A stretch of 64,000 nt of DNA from Demequina aestuarii. Lineage in GTDB: Bacteria > Actinomycetota > Actinomycetes > Actinomycetales > Demequinaceae. The stretch covers positions 1,693,467 to 1,757,466 of the forward strand of contig NZ_BBRD01000001.1 in NCBI RefSeq assembly GCF_000975095.1. Direction: 5' to 3'. Positions 1 to 9,906 of the stretch are shown in pieces. Numbering within the stretch: the first letter of the stretch is position 1; each line of letters begins with the position of its first letter. The notes under the pieces were generated by a model. That model ran no database searches. It was not told where the DNA came from and saw only the letters and a list, made by a program, of their open reading frames with translations. The position numbers and the translations under genes are program-made.

Positions 1-244
1 GCGTGAACAGCACCAGCGCCTTGTCGGCGATCGGGTCGGCCAGCTTGCCGAAAGGGCTCACGACCTCCCAGCGGCGCGCCAGGTAGCCGTCCCAGTAGTC
101 CGTGGCCGCGGCCAGGAGGAAGACAAGAAGCGCCCAGACGCGCAACGACCCGTTCTCTCCCGCATCGGCCACGAGCAGCCACAGCACCACCGGAACGGCG
201 ACGAGGCGCGCTCCGGTGAGCAGATTCGGGACGGTGGCGTTCAC
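1..244 (-). CDS. pgsA: CDP-diacylglycerol--glycerol-3-phosphate phosphatidyltransferase, N-terminal part
   Basis: Only the first 81 codons are present; the gene continues beyond base 1. The visible part has a hydrophobic first helix and the complete CDP-alcohol phosphotransferase signature (DYWDGYLAR, eight residues, then G-x3-D-x3-D in GKLADPIAD), whose aspartates bind the metal ions. The family transfers a phosphatidyl group to glycerol-3-phosphate, the committed step to phosphatidylglycerol in the cytoplasmic membrane. GTG start. A pgsA near ftsK is usual in actinobacteria, which favours PgsA over a phosphatidylinositol-type synthase, though the signature alone does not separate them. Confidence 0.85.
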   Translation of the reverse strand, partial: MNATVPNLLTGARLVAVPVVLWLLVADAGENGSLRVWALLVFLLAAATDYWDGYLARRWEVVSPFGKLADPIADKALVLFT

Positions 245-284
245 GCCCTCACCCTAGCGCCGGCACCGGCCGCGCTTCGCGATA

Positions 285-1622
285 ATGGACCGCATGCCCT
301 CCCATTCGCGACGCACGACCTCCCCCCTACCTGCGCTCGCGGTGGCGACGGCGACCGCGGTGATCCTCGCCATCGGCGCCGTCGTCGCGTGGCCCCTCGA
401 CGGCGCGACCTCCACAGCCCCCGAGCCGTCGCCCACTCCAGCTGGAACGGAGCCGACCCCGGCACCGAGCGCATCGGCCGCTCCGTCGCCGATGCCGCCG
501 GAACCGGCCCCCACCGTCGAGTTCACCCTCGTCACGGGCGGGGACGTGCTCACCCACGGTCCGGTGCTCTCGTCAGCACGGGCTGCGGGTGACGGGGCGT
601 ACGATTTCGCCCCACTCATGGAGAACATGCGTCCGTACGTCGCGGGCGCCGACCTTGCGCTGTGTCACCTCGAGGTGCCGATCGCGCCGGCGGGCACAGA
701 GCCGTCGGGATACCCCACGTTCGGGGCGCCCGCTGAACTGGTCCCGGCCCTGGCGGCTGAGGGCTGGGACGGCTGCTCGACCGCGTCCAACCACTCGATG
801 GACCGCCGCTACTCCGGGCTGGAGACCACTCTCGACGCCCTTGACGACGCCGGCCTCGGCCACTCCGGGACGGCGCGCACCGAGGAGGAGTCCGCGAGTA
901 CCCAGATGTACTCCGTGCGCGTCGAGGATCGGCGGGTCAGCGTGGCCAGCATCTCCTTCACGTACGGACTCAACGGTCTCCCCAAGCCCGAGGGCATGCC
1001 GTGGGCCGTCGATACATTCGACGCGGATGCTCAGGACGTCACCCCCGTCCTGACCGCGGCGCAGGAGGCAAGAGACCAGGGCGCCGACATCGTGATCGCC
1101 TCGACGCACTGCTGCGTCGAGTATCAGACCGAGCCCAACGCGGCGCAGCGGGGCATCGCGCAGCAGATCGCTGACTCCGGGCTCGTCGACCTCTATGTGG
1201 GACACCACGCGCACGTGCCGCAGCCGGTGGAGCTGTTGGACGGCGGGGTGGACGGCGCTGGCATGTGGACGTACTTCGGCCACGGCAACTACCTGTCGAA
1301 CCAGGACACCCAGTGCTGCCGCGCCGACACCAACTCCGGGTACCTCGGCGTGACGACCTTCAGCATCTCGCCAGAGGGAGCGGTCGAGGTCACGGCCGAG
1401 TGGGTGGCGACCACCGTGGACCGCACCGATCGCCACACGATGCATGTGTTGAACGACATCATCGACACGGGAGCCGGCGACCTGTCGGCGTCCGAAGCCC
1501 AGGCACGCCACCAGCGCGTGGCCGATGCGGCAGGGACAGCGGCGGCAGAGCGCACCACGCCGCCCGAGCAGTTGGCGGACTCGGCATTCCGCGTCACCCG
1601 TTGGTGGGAGCCGAGCGCCTGA
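285..1622 (+). CDS. CapA/PgsA-family (PGA_cap) metallophosphatase-like surface protein
   Basis: 445 residues. A signal-anchor helix (about 15-36) is followed by a Pro/Ser/Thr/Ala-rich linker (about 45-78) and a CapA-type domain to about residue 380. Visible family motifs are GGDVLTHGP, the TASNHSMDR block (usual form NNHxxD), STHCC where most members have HWG, GHHAHVPQ, and FGHGNYLS. The family resembles calcineurin-like phosphoesterases and is known from poly-gamma-glutamate capsule loci, but no capsule partners (CapB/CapC) are nearby, so the substrate is unknown. Start is ATG 285 or the in-frame ATG at 294; neither has a clear ribosome site. It is convergent with the next gene, with only 19 bases between stops. 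Confidence 0.8.
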   Translation: MDRMPSHSRRTTSPLPALAVATATAVILAIGAVVAWPLDGATSTAPEPSPTPAGTEPTPAPSASAAPSPMPPEPAPTVEFTLVTGGDVLTHGPVLSSARAAGDGAYDFAPLMENMRPYVAGADLALCHLEVPIAPAGTEPSGYPTFGAPAELVPALAAEGWDGCSTASNHSMDRRYSGLETTLDALDDAGLGHSGTARTEEESASTQMYSVRVEDRRVSVASISFTYGLNGLPKPEGMPWAVDTFDADAQDVTPVLTAAQEARDQGADIVIASTHCCVEYQTEPNAAQRGIAQQIADSGLVDLYVGHHAHVPQPVELLDGGVDGAGMWTYFGHGNYLSNQDTQCCRADTNSGYLGVTTFSISPEGAVEVTAEWVATTVDRTDRHTMHVLNDIIDTGAGDLSASEAQARHQRVADAAGTAAAERTTPPEQLADSAFRVTRWWEPSA

Positions 1623-1641
1623 GCAGTGGCGTCGTCAGCGC

Positions 1642-3915
1642 TCAGAACGCGCGGTCGTCGATCTCCAGCGGGCTGTCGTGCTCCTGCGGACGCGGGTCGA
1701 TGAGGCTGGTGGTGAACTGCGACGAGGTCTCGTGCAGCGCTCCCACTGGCTGCGCCACCCCGAACAGCCATCCCTGTCCGTAGCGCCATCCGCACCGCGA
1801 CAGGAACTCAGCCTGCGCCTCCGTCTCGATACCCTCCGCGATGGTCGCCAGGCCCAGTTCGCGCGCGAGCGCACCGAGCGCACGGGAGACACGAGCGCCG
1901 GCCGGGTCCTCGGGGATGCCCGCGACGAAGGACATGTCGAGCTTCACCCCCGACACCGGCAGGTCACGCAGATACGACAGGGGCGAGACGCCGGTGCCGA
2001 AGTCGTCGAGCAGGATCGGCACGCCCGCGTTGCGCAGCTCCGTGAGCTCGTGGCGAATCCGCGTGTTCGGGGCGACGAGAGAGGCTTCGGTGAGCTCCAC
2101 CACCAGCCGCTGAGGGCTGAGGTGATAGCGGCCGATCGCGCTCAGCACCCGGTCCGCGAACTCGGAGTCTCCCAATTGGTCTGCGGAGACGTTGAGCGAG
2201 ACCCAGGTGGACGGCGACGGGCTCTGTGCGAGGAACTGCGCGGCCTGGTCCACCAGCGCGGTGCCGAGCGCCACCGACAGGTTCTTGTCCTCGATGAGCG
2301 GCAGGAAGGCAGCGGGGGGCAGCAGGCCGCGGACCGGATGCTGCCAGCGCACGAGCGCCTCGTAGCCCACCACGGTGCGCGTCGACAGCTCCAGGATCGG
2401 CTGGTAATGGAGCACCAGCTGGCCGTTCTCGATCGCCGCGGAGAGCTCGGAGGCGAGCGCGGAGTGCGCGTCCGACGTGGTGCGCATCGACGGATCGAAC
2501 ACCTCGGTGCGCGACTTGCCCGTCGACTTCGCGCGGTACATGGCCGCATCGGCGGCGCTCATGAGGCTCGGCGCGCCGCCAGCGGTGGTCTCGTCGTCTG
2601 CCATCGCGATGCCGAGCGAAGCCTGCAACGTGATCTGGTGGCGCTTGACCTGGACGGGACGCTTCAGGCCCAGGTGGATGGCGCCCGCGATCTCGAACAG
2701 CGCCTTCGAGCAGTCCGCGTCCTGCACCACGATGACGAACTCGTCGCCACCGATGCGGGCCACGGTGCCACGGCCGGCAGTGGCCGTGCGCAGCACTCCC
2801 GCGACGTGCACGAGGGCGTTGTCGCCGATCGCGTGGCCGAACCGGTCGTTGAGTGCCTTGAAACCATCGAGGTCGACCGCGATCACACCCACCCGAGTGT
2901 GCGCATCGGGCTGCTCCAGCACCTGCTGCAGGACGTCCTGAAGCAGCGTCCGGTTGGCGAGGCCCGTCAACGGGTCGTGCATCGCCCGGTGGGCCATCAG
3001 CTCGGAGTGCATGCGGTCGTCGGTGCTGTCGCGCACCTGCACCACGTAGTGGTCGGGCGCTCCGCCGGCGTACCGCACCAGACCGACGTCGAGCACCGCC
3101 CACACCACATTGCCGTCGGCGCGCACGTAGCGCTTCTCGCACGTGAACTGGCTCTGATGCCCGTCGTAGAGGCGCTGCAGCTGATCGCGCTCCGCGGTGA
3201 GGTCGTGGGGGTGGCTGAGGGCGGAGAACGGCGTCCCCCGCAGCGCCGCGACAGTGGAGCCCATCATCTCGGCGAAGGCCCGGTTGACCTCCATGAGGCG
3301 CCACTCGAGATCCACGAGCGCCATGCCCACCGGCGCGTTCTCCATCGCCTTGCGGAACTGGGCGTCGGAGCGGTTGAGCGCCTCAGCGGCCTCGCGCAGG
3401 CCCGAGGTGTCCATCATGGTGACCACGGTCACGGGACCGTCGTCGAGACCGTCGGGGACGACCCTGGCGCGGACCTGGATCCAGCGCACGTCCTCCGCGC
3501 CACGCCTGCCGGGGACGCCGACGATGCGGGGCTTGGTGTCCGTGCGCCCGATCCCGAACGCCTCCCGCATGAGAATCGGGTGCATCTGCTCGTCGAACGC
3601 GCGCAGATTGAGGCGTGCGATCGGCAGACCCACGGCGTCCGCACGGGTCACATTGAGGATGGTGGCGGCGACATCGGAGATGAGTGCGATCTCATCGGCC
3701 TGCGTGACGATCAGCACGCCGTCGCGGGCGGAGGACAGCACCGCCTCGAACTGGCCCCGCAGGTGCCGCTCCCGCGCGAGCGCGATGTCTCGCGAGGTGC
3801 GTGCGCGGTGCGAACGCCAGAAGAAGTAGAACGCGAGGCCAGCGAGCGCGAGTAAGAGCGCCGTCACCGTGATGCCCACGGCGGGCTGCTCGAAGAGCTC
3901 TATGGCCCCGCCCAT
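1642..3915 (-). CDS. Membrane-anchored PAS-PAS-GGDEF-EAL cyclic-di-GMP turnover protein
   Basis: 757 residues. One N-terminal transmembrane helix (about 13-33) is followed by two PAS-like domains (about 50-170 and 185-300), a GGDEF domain with intact GGDEF at about 389-393, and an EAL domain from about 490. EAL features are all present: EALVRW (about 519), ELTE, LLDDFGTG, KLD, EGIETEAQ and GQGWLFG. Both the diguanylate cyclase and phosphodiesterase sites look catalytically competent, so the net direction cannot be read from sequence. Its start overlaps the end of ftsK by 16 nt, so it is probably expressed from the ftsK transcript. Confidence 0.92.
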   Translation of the reverse strand: MGGAIELFEQPAVGITVTALLLALAGLAFYFFWRSHRARTSRDIALARERHLRGQFEAVLSSARDGVLIVTQADEIALISDVAATILNVTRADAVGLPIARLNLRAFDEQMHPILMREAFGIGRTDTKPRIVGVPGRRGAEDVRWIQVRARVVPDGLDDGPVTVVTMMDTSGLREAAEALNRSDAQFRKAMENAPVGMALVDLEWRLMEVNRAFAEMMGSTVAALRGTPFSALSHPHDLTAERDQLQRLYDGHQSQFTCEKRYVRADGNVVWAVLDVGLVRYAGGAPDHYVVQVRDSTDDRMHSELMAHRAMHDPLTGLANRTLLQDVLQQVLEQPDAHTRVGVIAVDLDGFKALNDRFGHAIGDNALVHVAGVLRTATAGRGTVARIGGDEFVIVVQDADCSKALFEIAGAIHLGLKRPVQVKRHQITLQASLGIAMADDETTAGGAPSLMSAADAAMYRAKSTGKSRTEVFDPSMRTTSDAHSALASELSAAIENGQLVLHYQPILELSTRTVVGYEALVRWQHPVRGLLPPAAFLPLIEDKNLSVALGTALVDQAAQFLAQSPSPSTWVSLNVSADQLGDSEFADRVLSAIGRYHLSPQRLVVELTEASLVAPNTRIRHELTELRNAGVPILLDDFGTGVSPLSYLRDLPVSGVKLDMSFVAGIPEDPAGARVSRALGALARELGLATIAEGIETEAQAEFLSRCGWRYGQGWLFGVAQPVGALHETSSQFTTSLIDPRPQEHDSPLEIDDRAF

Positions 3916-6527
3916 TCATCTCCCTCAGCATCGTCGTCGAACGCCGCAGCCTCCACGCTAGCCGGTGAGTGCCCTCGGAGAATAGCGAGCGTCGACGCCA
4001 ACTCGTCAGGAGTGACCAATACCTCACGAGCCTTCGAACCCTGAGATGGGCCCACGACCTCGCGAGTCTCGAGCAGGTCCATCAGGCGGCCCGCCTTCGC
4101 GAAGCCCATCTTGAGCTTGCGCTGGAGCATCGACGTCGACCCCAGCTGGGTGGTGATGACCAGTTCCGCGGCCGCCAGCAGATCATCGAGATCGTCGCCG
4201 ATGTCCTCGGCCACGGTGGCTCCCCCACCCTGCGGCTTGGTGACGTCCTCGCGGTACTCGGGGTTCGCCTGGTTCTTGACGTGGTCCACGGCGGCATGGA
4301 TCTCGGACTCGCTCACCCACGCGCCCTGCACGCGCATGGGCTTGGACTCGCCCATGGGCACGAACAACGCGTCACCCTGGCCGATCAGCTTCTCGGCGCC
4401 TGGCATGTCCAGCACCACACGCGAGTCGGCGAGCGACGAGGTGGCGAAGGCGAGCCGGCTCGGCACGTTCGCCTTGATCGTGCCCGTGATGATGTCGACG
4501 GACGGGCGCTGCGTGGCGAGCACGAGGTGGATGCCCGCCGCACGCGCGAGCTGAGTGATGCGCTGGATCGAATCGTCGACATCGCGCGGCGCGACCATCA
4601 TCAGGTCCGCGAGCTCGTCGACGATCACCAACAGGTACGGGTAGGTGTGGATCTTCCGCTCGGAGCCTGGCAGCGGCTTGACCTTGCCCGCACGCACGGC
4701 CTTGTTGAAGTCGTCGATGTGCTTGTAGCCGAACAGCGCGAGGTCGTCGTACCTCATGTCCATCTCCTTCACCACCCACTCGAGGGCCTGCGCGGCCTTC
4801 TTGGGGTCGGTGATGATGGGCGTGATGAGGTGCGGGATGCCCTCGTACATGGTGAGCTCGACCCGCTTGGGGTCCACGAGCACCATGCGCACCTCCTGCG
4901 GCGTGGCACGCATGAGGATCGAGGTGATCATCGCGTTGACGAACGACGACTTTCCGGCTCCCGTGGCACCCGCCACGAGCAGGTGCGGCATCTTCGCGAG
5001 GTTCGCGAGCACGAACCCGCCCTCGACGTCCTTGCCGATGCCGATCGCCATGGGGTGATCGTTCTTGATGGCCGCCTGTGAGCGCAGCACGTCTCCGAGC
5101 GACACCGTCTCGCGGTCCACGTTCGGGATCTCGATGCCGATCGCGGACTTTCCCGGGATGGGCGACAGGATGCGGATGTCGGGGCTCGCGACGGCGTACG
5201 CGATGTTCTTGGACAGCTGCGTGATCTTCTCGACCTTGACGCCCTGGCCCAGCTCCACCTCGTAGCGGGTCACGGTGGGGCCGCGCGTGAAGCCGGTGAC
5301 CTCCGCGTTCACGGCGAAGTCGGTGAGCACCGCGGTCAGCGCCTCGACCACGCGGTCGTTGGCCGCCGAGCGGGTCTTGTGAGGTGCACCCTTGACGAGC
5401 ACGTCGAGGTCGGGCAGCACATAGGGAGAGGAGTTCTCGAGCTCCCCCTGCTCGCCCGGAGGGACGATGCGGGTGGTGCGGGGCGCCTCGCGCTCGCCGC
5501 TGGGCGCCGGCTCCTCGGGCGCATCCTCCGGGGCGTATGGCGACACCGGCCCCGCGTGGACGCGCGTCGCCGAGACCGTGTCGAGCACCTCGGTGGCGTC
5601 CGCGCCGGCAGCGCGCGGGTCGAGGAGGTCGTCGAAATCGGTGCGGTCCACGCTGGCCGCGGCGGCGAAGGCCTCGTCCGCCTCGTAGGCGTCGATCCGT
5701 TCCTGATCCGTGAGGGCCTTGTCCTTGCGCGCGCCGAAGCCGAGCTTCTTGCGGCCCGGGGTCGCACGGCTGCCGCCGTTCTTCTTCTGGCCCCCGGAAC
5801 GTTCCAGAGTGCCGTGCTCGGGCAGGTCCAGCTCGTCGTCCTCCGCGCGGTCGCGGCCCAGCAGCCGGCGCACGCCGGAGCCGACGAGCGCGATGACCTC
5901 GCGCAGCGGAATGCCCAGAATGATCAGGATCGCCAGCAGTCCGAGCAGCACCAGGACCGTCACCGCCAAGGGCGGGGTGAGCGCGGCGGCGAGCGGGGTG
6001 CCGATGAGGAAGCCGAGGACGCCGCCCGCGGCCTGCACCGGCTCGAGCCCGTCGCTCGGGCTGGGACTCCCCTCGGCGATGTGCACGAGGCCATCGATCA
6101 TCAGGACCAGCATCAGCGCACCGAGGCCGATGCGGTGGTTGGCCGACTCCTCCTGGGGGGCGCGCATGAGACGCACTGCGAGCGCGACGAGGACGATGGG
6201 GATCGCAACGGCGAGAATGCCGAAGGTGCCTGCGACGATCCAGTGGATCGCGGTGCCGGCCCACGAGGACAGCCCCCACCACTCACGGGCGGCGACCAGG
6301 ATCGCGACGATGATGAGCACGATGGCGAGCCCGTCGCGGCGCACCTCGGGGCTCACCTCACGGGCGCCGTGGCCGATGCGGCGCACGCCACCGCCGACGG
6401 CGTGCGAGGTGCCGCGGCCGATCGCGGCCGCGCCGCGCAGGACTGCGGGTGGGCGCTTCTTCTGAGGCGCCTTGGCGCGCGACGCCGGGGACTTGGGGCG
6501 CGTGCTCGTGGAGCGTGACTGAGCCAT
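3900..6527 (-). CDS. ftsK: DNA translocase FtsK/SpoIIIE
   Basis: About 875 residues from the ATG chosen here. Lys/Arg-rich N-terminus, four to five transmembrane helices (about 65-220), a variable acidic linker, then the motor domain with Walker A GATGAGKS (about 520-527) and Walker B LLVIVDELADLM. The C-terminal gamma winged helix, which reads orienting sequences on DNA, is also present (LQRKLKMGFAKAGRLMD region). FtsK pumps chromosomal DNA at the division septum. The chosen ATG has GGAGG only one base upstream, so the GTG 45 bases further out (base 6572) is an alternative start. Confidence 0.93.
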   Translation of the reverse strand: MAQSRSTSTRPKSPASRAKAPQKKRPPAVLRGAAAIGRGTSHAVGGGVRRIGHGAREVSPEVRRDGLAIVLIIVAILVAAREWWGLSSWAGTAIHWIVAGTFGILAVAIPIVLVALAVRLMRAPQEESANHRIGLGALMLVLMIDGLVHIAEGSPSPSDGLEPVQAAGGVLGFLIGTPLAAALTPPLAVTVLVLLGLLAILIILGIPLREVIALVGSGVRRLLGRDRAEDDELDLPEHGTLERSGGQKKNGGSRATPGRKKLGFGARKDKALTDQERIDAYEADEAFAAAASVDRTDFDDLLDPRAAGADATEVLDTVSATRVHAGPVSPYAPEDAPEEPAPSGEREAPRTTRIVPPGEQGELENSSPYVLPDLDVLVKGAPHKTRSAANDRVVEALTAVLTDFAVNAEVTGFTRGPTVTRYEVELGQGVKVEKITQLSKNIAYAVASPDIRILSPIPGKSAIGIEIPNVDRETVSLGDVLRSQAAIKNDHPMAIGIGKDVEGGFVLANLAKMPHLLVAGATGAGKSSFVNAMITSILMRATPQEVRMVLVDPKRVELTMYEGIPHLITPIITDPKKAAQALEWVVKEMDMRYDDLALFGYKHIDDFNKAVRAGKVKPLPGSERKIHTYPYLLVIVDELADLMMVAPRDVDDSIQRITQLARAAGIHLVLATQRPSVDIITGTIKANVPSRLAFATSSLADSRVVLDMPGAEKLIGQGDALFVPMGESKPMRVQGAWVSESEIHAAVDHVKNQANPEYREDVTKPQGGGATVAEDIGDDLDDLLAAAELVITTQLGSTSMLQRKLKMGFAKAGRLMDLLETREVVGPSQGSKAREVLVTPDELASTLAILRGHSPASVEAAAFDDDAEGDEWAGP

Positions 6528-6668
6528 GCCTCCAGACGCTACCCGCGCATCGGCCTCAGGGGGCGCTGCCACCCCGCATGGGCGGCCTATCCACGCTCAC
6601 GCTCCTCCGTTCGTATCGACCTGGCCCGCTCCCCCGTGCGCCGCGCACGCTGCGGGAGGCGTCGGCGC

Positions 6669-8351
6669 TCAGGACTCGATGACGATCGGGATGATCATGG
6701 GGCGACGGCGGAGCTTGTTGCCCACATAGCGGCCCAACACGCGGCGCATGACCTGCTCGAGCTGGCGCTGATCGGTGGAGCCGTTGCGTGCGGCCTCCTC
6801 GAGCGCCTGCTTGATGTTCGGCAGCACGGCGTCGAACACGTTGTCGTCCTCCGCGATGCCGCGCGCGTGAACCTCGGGACCCGAGACGACCTTGCCGTTC
6901 GACGAGTCGATGACCGCGAACACGGACACGAAGCCCTCCTCCGACAGGATTCGACGGTCCTTCAGTTCGGCGTCGGTGATCTCGCCCACCGACGAGCCGT
7001 CCACATAGACGTTGTGCGTCTCGACGGCGCCGACCACCCTCGCGCGGCCATCCTTGAGGTCCACCACCACGCCGTTCTCGGCGAACACGACGTTCTTCTC
7101 GGGCACGCCGGTCTTCATCGCGAGCTTGCCGTTCGCGAGCAGGTGTCGCACCTCGCCGTGGACGGGCATGACGTTCTTGGGCTTGACGATGTTGTAGCAG
7201 TAGAGCAGCTCTCCGGAGCTGGCGTGGCCGGACACGTGTACACGCGCGCTGCCCTGGTGCACCACGGTCGCGCCCAGGCGCATGAGGCCGTTGATGACGC
7301 GGTAGACGGCGTTCTCGTTGCCGGGGATCAGCGACGAGGCGAGGATCACGAGGTCGCCGGGTCCCACGCGGAGCTTGTGGTCGAGCGACGCGATACGGCT
7401 CAGCGCGGCCATCGGCTCGCCCTGGGACCCCGTGCACATGTAGACGACCTTGTGCGACGGCATGTCGTCGGCCTTCTTGGCGTCCACCAGGATGTTCGGC
7501 GGCACGTTCAGGTAGCCGAGCTCGGCGGCGATGGTCATGTTGCGCACCATCGACCGACCCACGAAGGCGACCCGGCGGCCGTGAGCCTGGGCGGCGTTGA
7601 TGACCTGCTGGACGCGGTGCACGTGGCTCGAGAAGCTCGCGACGACAACGCGGCCCTCGGCGTTCGAGAACATCTGGTCGAGCACCGGAGTGATCTCGAC
7701 CTCGGACGTGGTGAAGCCGGGAGCCTCAGCGTTGGTCGAGTCGGTCATGAACAGGTCAACGCCGCGCTCGCCGAACTTGGCGAAGCCGCGCAGGTCGGTG
7801 ATGCGGCCGTCGAGCGGGAGCTGGTCCATCTTGAAGTCGCCCGTGTGCAGCACGGTGCCGCCCTCGGTGGTGATGAACACCGCGAGCGCGTCGGGGATCG
7901 AGTGGTTGACGGCCACGAACTCGAGGCCGAACTTGCCGAGCTGCTCCGACTGTCCCTCCTTCACGGCGAGCGTGATGGGGGTGATGCGGTGCTCCTTGAG
8001 CTTGGCCTCGATGAACGCGAGGGTGAGCTGCGACCCGATGACCGGGATGTCCTGGCGCAGGCGCAACAGGTAGGGCACCGCGCCGATGTGATCCTCGTGA
8101 CCGTGGGTGAGCACGATCGCCTCGATGTCGTCCACGCGATCCGCGATGTACCCGAAGTCGGGCAGGATCAAGTCCACGCCGGGCTGGTGGTCTTCAGGGA
8201 ACAGCACGCCGCAGTCGACGATGAGCAGCCGGCCATCGATCTCGAACACCGCCATGTTTCGGCCCACCTCCCCGAGGCCGCCCAGCGGGACGATGCGCAG
8301 GGTGCCGTTCTGAAGAGGCTTCGGGGGGGTCAGTTCGGGATGGAAGTTCAC
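6669..8351 (-). CDS. rnj: Ribonuclease J
   Basis: 560 residues, usual family length. Beta-lactamase fold with the zinc motif HGHEDH at 83-88, followed by beta-CASP and C-terminal domains. RNase J is a combined endo/5'-exoribonuclease of mRNA decay and rRNA maturation in the cytoplasm. GTG start preceded by AGGAGA at good spacing. It lies 7 bases downstream of dapA on the same strand; the dapA-rnj-ftsK order is conserved in actinobacteria. Confidence 0.96.
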   Translation of the reverse strand: MNFHPELTPPKPLQNGTLRIVPLGGLGEVGRNMAVFEIDGRLLIVDCGVLFPEDHQPGVDLILPDFGYIADRVDDIEAIVLTHGHEDHIGAVPYLLRLRQDIPVIGSQLTLAFIEAKLKEHRITPITLAVKEGQSEQLGKFGLEFVAVNHSIPDALAVFITTEGGTVLHTGDFKMDQLPLDGRITDLRGFAKFGERGVDLFMTDSTNAEAPGFTTSEVEITPVLDQMFSNAEGRVVVASFSSHVHRVQQVINAAQAHGRRVAFVGRSMVRNMTIAAELGYLNVPPNILVDAKKADDMPSHKVVYMCTGSQGEPMAALSRIASLDHKLRVGPGDLVILASSLIPGNENAVYRVINGLMRLGATVVHQGSARVHVSGHASSGELLYCYNIVKPKNVMPVHGEVRHLLANGKLAMKTGVPEKNVVFAENGVVVDLKDGRARVVGAVETHNVYVDGSSVGEITDAELKDRRILSEEGFVSVFAVIDSSNGKVVSGPEVHARGIAEDDNVFDAVLPNIKQALEEAARNGSTDQRQLEQVMRRVLGRYVGNKLRRRPMIIPIVIES

Positions 8352-8358
8352 GGTTCTC

Positions 8359-9255
8359 CTAGGTGGTCAGTGGCACACCGGCGGCACGCAACGCGGCGGC
8401 GAGAGCAGCGAGCTCCTCGTCGTCCAGCGGCAGCAGCGGCAAGCGCATATGGCGGCTCGGGATGACCCCGAGCAACTGCATGGCGGCCTTGGCGTTCGAA
8501 GCGCCGGGGCCGTTGAAGATGGCGTCGTGCACGGGCAGCAGCTCGTCGTGGAGCGTGTCCGCGAGAGCGGTATCGCCTGCGTCGTGCGCCGCGATCATGG
8601 CGGCGATGCGCTCGCCCGCGACGTGGGCGCTCACGGAGACGACGCCGGCGGCACCGGCGCGCAGGAACTCCAGCGTGAGCGGGTCGTCGCCCGAGTACCA
8701 GGCGAGTCCGGTACGGGCGATGCGGTCCTTCGCGGCGGGCACGTTCGCGGTCGCGTCCTTGTTCGCCACGACGTTCGCCACCTCGGCGAGCTCATCGAGA
8801 GAGCCGTCGCTCAGAGCGATGCCGGTGCGGCCGGGGATGTCGTAGAGCATCACCGGAAGGTCAGTGGCGCCCGCGATGGCGCGAAGGTGCGCGACGATGC
8901 CCTTCTGGGAGGGCTTCGAGTAGTACGGCACCAGCGCCAGCACGCCGTCGACGCCCGCCTCGGTGGCCTGCTCCGCCATCATGACCGCGTGGGCAGTGTC
9001 GTTGGAGCCCGCCCCTGCGATGAGGGTCGCGCGATGCCCCACTGCCTCCACCAGGGCCCGAGTGAGCTCGAGCTTCTCCGGGGCGTGGGTCGTCGGAGCC
9101 TCCCCGGTCGTGCCGGAGATGACCAGGCCGTCGGAGCCGTGGTCGAGAAGGTGATTCGCGAGGACGATGGTGCTGTCGATATCGATGCTGCCATCGGCGT
9201 GCATCGGCGTCACCATCGCCGTGAGCACCGTCCCCAGCGGACGCGGATCGTTCAT
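8359..9255 (-). CDS. dapA: 4-hydroxy-tetrahydrodipicolinate synthase
   Basis: 298-residue TIM barrel. Schiff-base lysine in VVANKDA (K166), catalytic tyrosine in MLYDIPGR (Y138) and the GTTGEAPT substrate loop are all present. It condenses pyruvate with aspartate semialdehyde, the first committed step of lysine and meso-diaminopimelate synthesis. dapB, the next enzyme, lies about 6 kb away in the same orientation, with thyA/folA and other genes between. Confidence 0.96.
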   Translation of the reverse strand: MNDPRPLGTVLTAMVTPMHADGSIDIDSTIVLANHLLDHGSDGLVISGTTGEAPTTHAPEKLELTRALVEAVGHRATLIAGAGSNDTAHAVMMAEQATEAGVDGVLALVPYYSKPSQKGIVAHLRAIAGATDLPVMLYDIPGRTGIALSDGSLDELAEVANVVANKDATANVPAAKDRIARTGLAWYSGDDPLTLEFLRAGAAGVVSVSAHVAGERIAAMIAAHDAGDTALADTLHDELLPVHDAIFNGPGASNAKAAMQLLGVIPSRHMRLPLLPLDDEELAALAAALRAAGVPLTT

Positions 9256-9305
9256 GCGCCTAACCTACCGCGACACGGCGCGCCGACAGTCTGAACCGAC
9301 GCGAC

Positions 9306-9365
9306 GCGAGGCACGCCGATGCATCAGACCTCCGTGCGCGAATCCGGCAGCGTTCCGTGCCTCGC
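9306..9365. repeat. 10-bp inverted repeat between cupin gene and dapA
   Basis: GCGAGGCACG at 9306-9315 pairs perfectly with CGTGCCTCGC at 9356-9365 across a 40-base loop. It sits downstream of the minus-strand cupin gene and upstream of dapA. It may be a weak terminator, but the long loop and lack of a U-tract keep this uncertain. Confidence 0.4.
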
Positions 9366-9393
9366 CTGGTTCGCATGGTCGCGACGGATGTCG

Positions 9394-9732
9394 CTAACGC
9401 TCCCCCCGCGTCGCCACCGTGAGCAGCACGGCGCAGTCCGTGACGGCGGTGAGACCGTGGCGCGCCGGTGGCAGCACCAGATGATCGCCGGCGCTCATCG
9501 CCAGCTCGTGCTCGCCCACCGTGAGCGTGGCCTCGCCGCGCAACACGTGCAGCGTCGCCTCGCCCGGGCTGTCGTGTTCGTTGAGCCGATTGCCGCCCGC
9601 GATCGCGATCAGGGTCTGCCGCAGGTCGTGATCGTGATCCCCGACGAGAGTCACGGCATGGCGACCGGATGATTCCTCGTAGGCGAGCGCCAGCTGCTCG
9701 CTCACCAATGCCTCCAGATCGACGATCTCCAT
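9394..9732 (-). CDS. Small cupin-domain protein
   Basis: 112 residues forming a single cupin barrel (about 25-110): NRLNEHDSPGEATLHVLRG gives the first cupin motif with the metal-ligand His/Glu pattern, and GDHLVLPPARHGL the second. No catalytic partner domain, so it is probably a small-molecule sensor or binding protein. Standalone minus-strand gene, divergent from thyA across 174 bases. Confidence 0.8.
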   Translation of the reverse strand: MEIVDLEALVSEQLALAYEESSGRHAVTLVGDHDHDLRQTLIAIAGGNRLNEHDSPGEATLHVLRGEATLTVGEHELAMSAGDHLVLPPARHGLTAVTDCAVLLTVATRGER

Positions 9733-9906
9733 GGCGGCCTCTCCCTCGTCGTTGATTCCCGGGTCTGTTCACCGTAGCCCGTGATGGCTCGACGGTGGCG
9801 GGGGCAGGCGTGCCCGAGCCCTGTCGTCCGGCGCCTCGACGGTCAGGCTCGGCACGCCGGGGGCTGGCACCTCCTCATCCCGCCACACCCGGCGTAGGGT
9901 GATGCC

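Noticed and set aside
1525-3855. Plus-strand open frame of about 776 codons opposite the GGDEF/EAL gene
   Set aside because: Arg/Gln/His-rich translation without any domain; the minus-strand gene has complete catalytic motifs.
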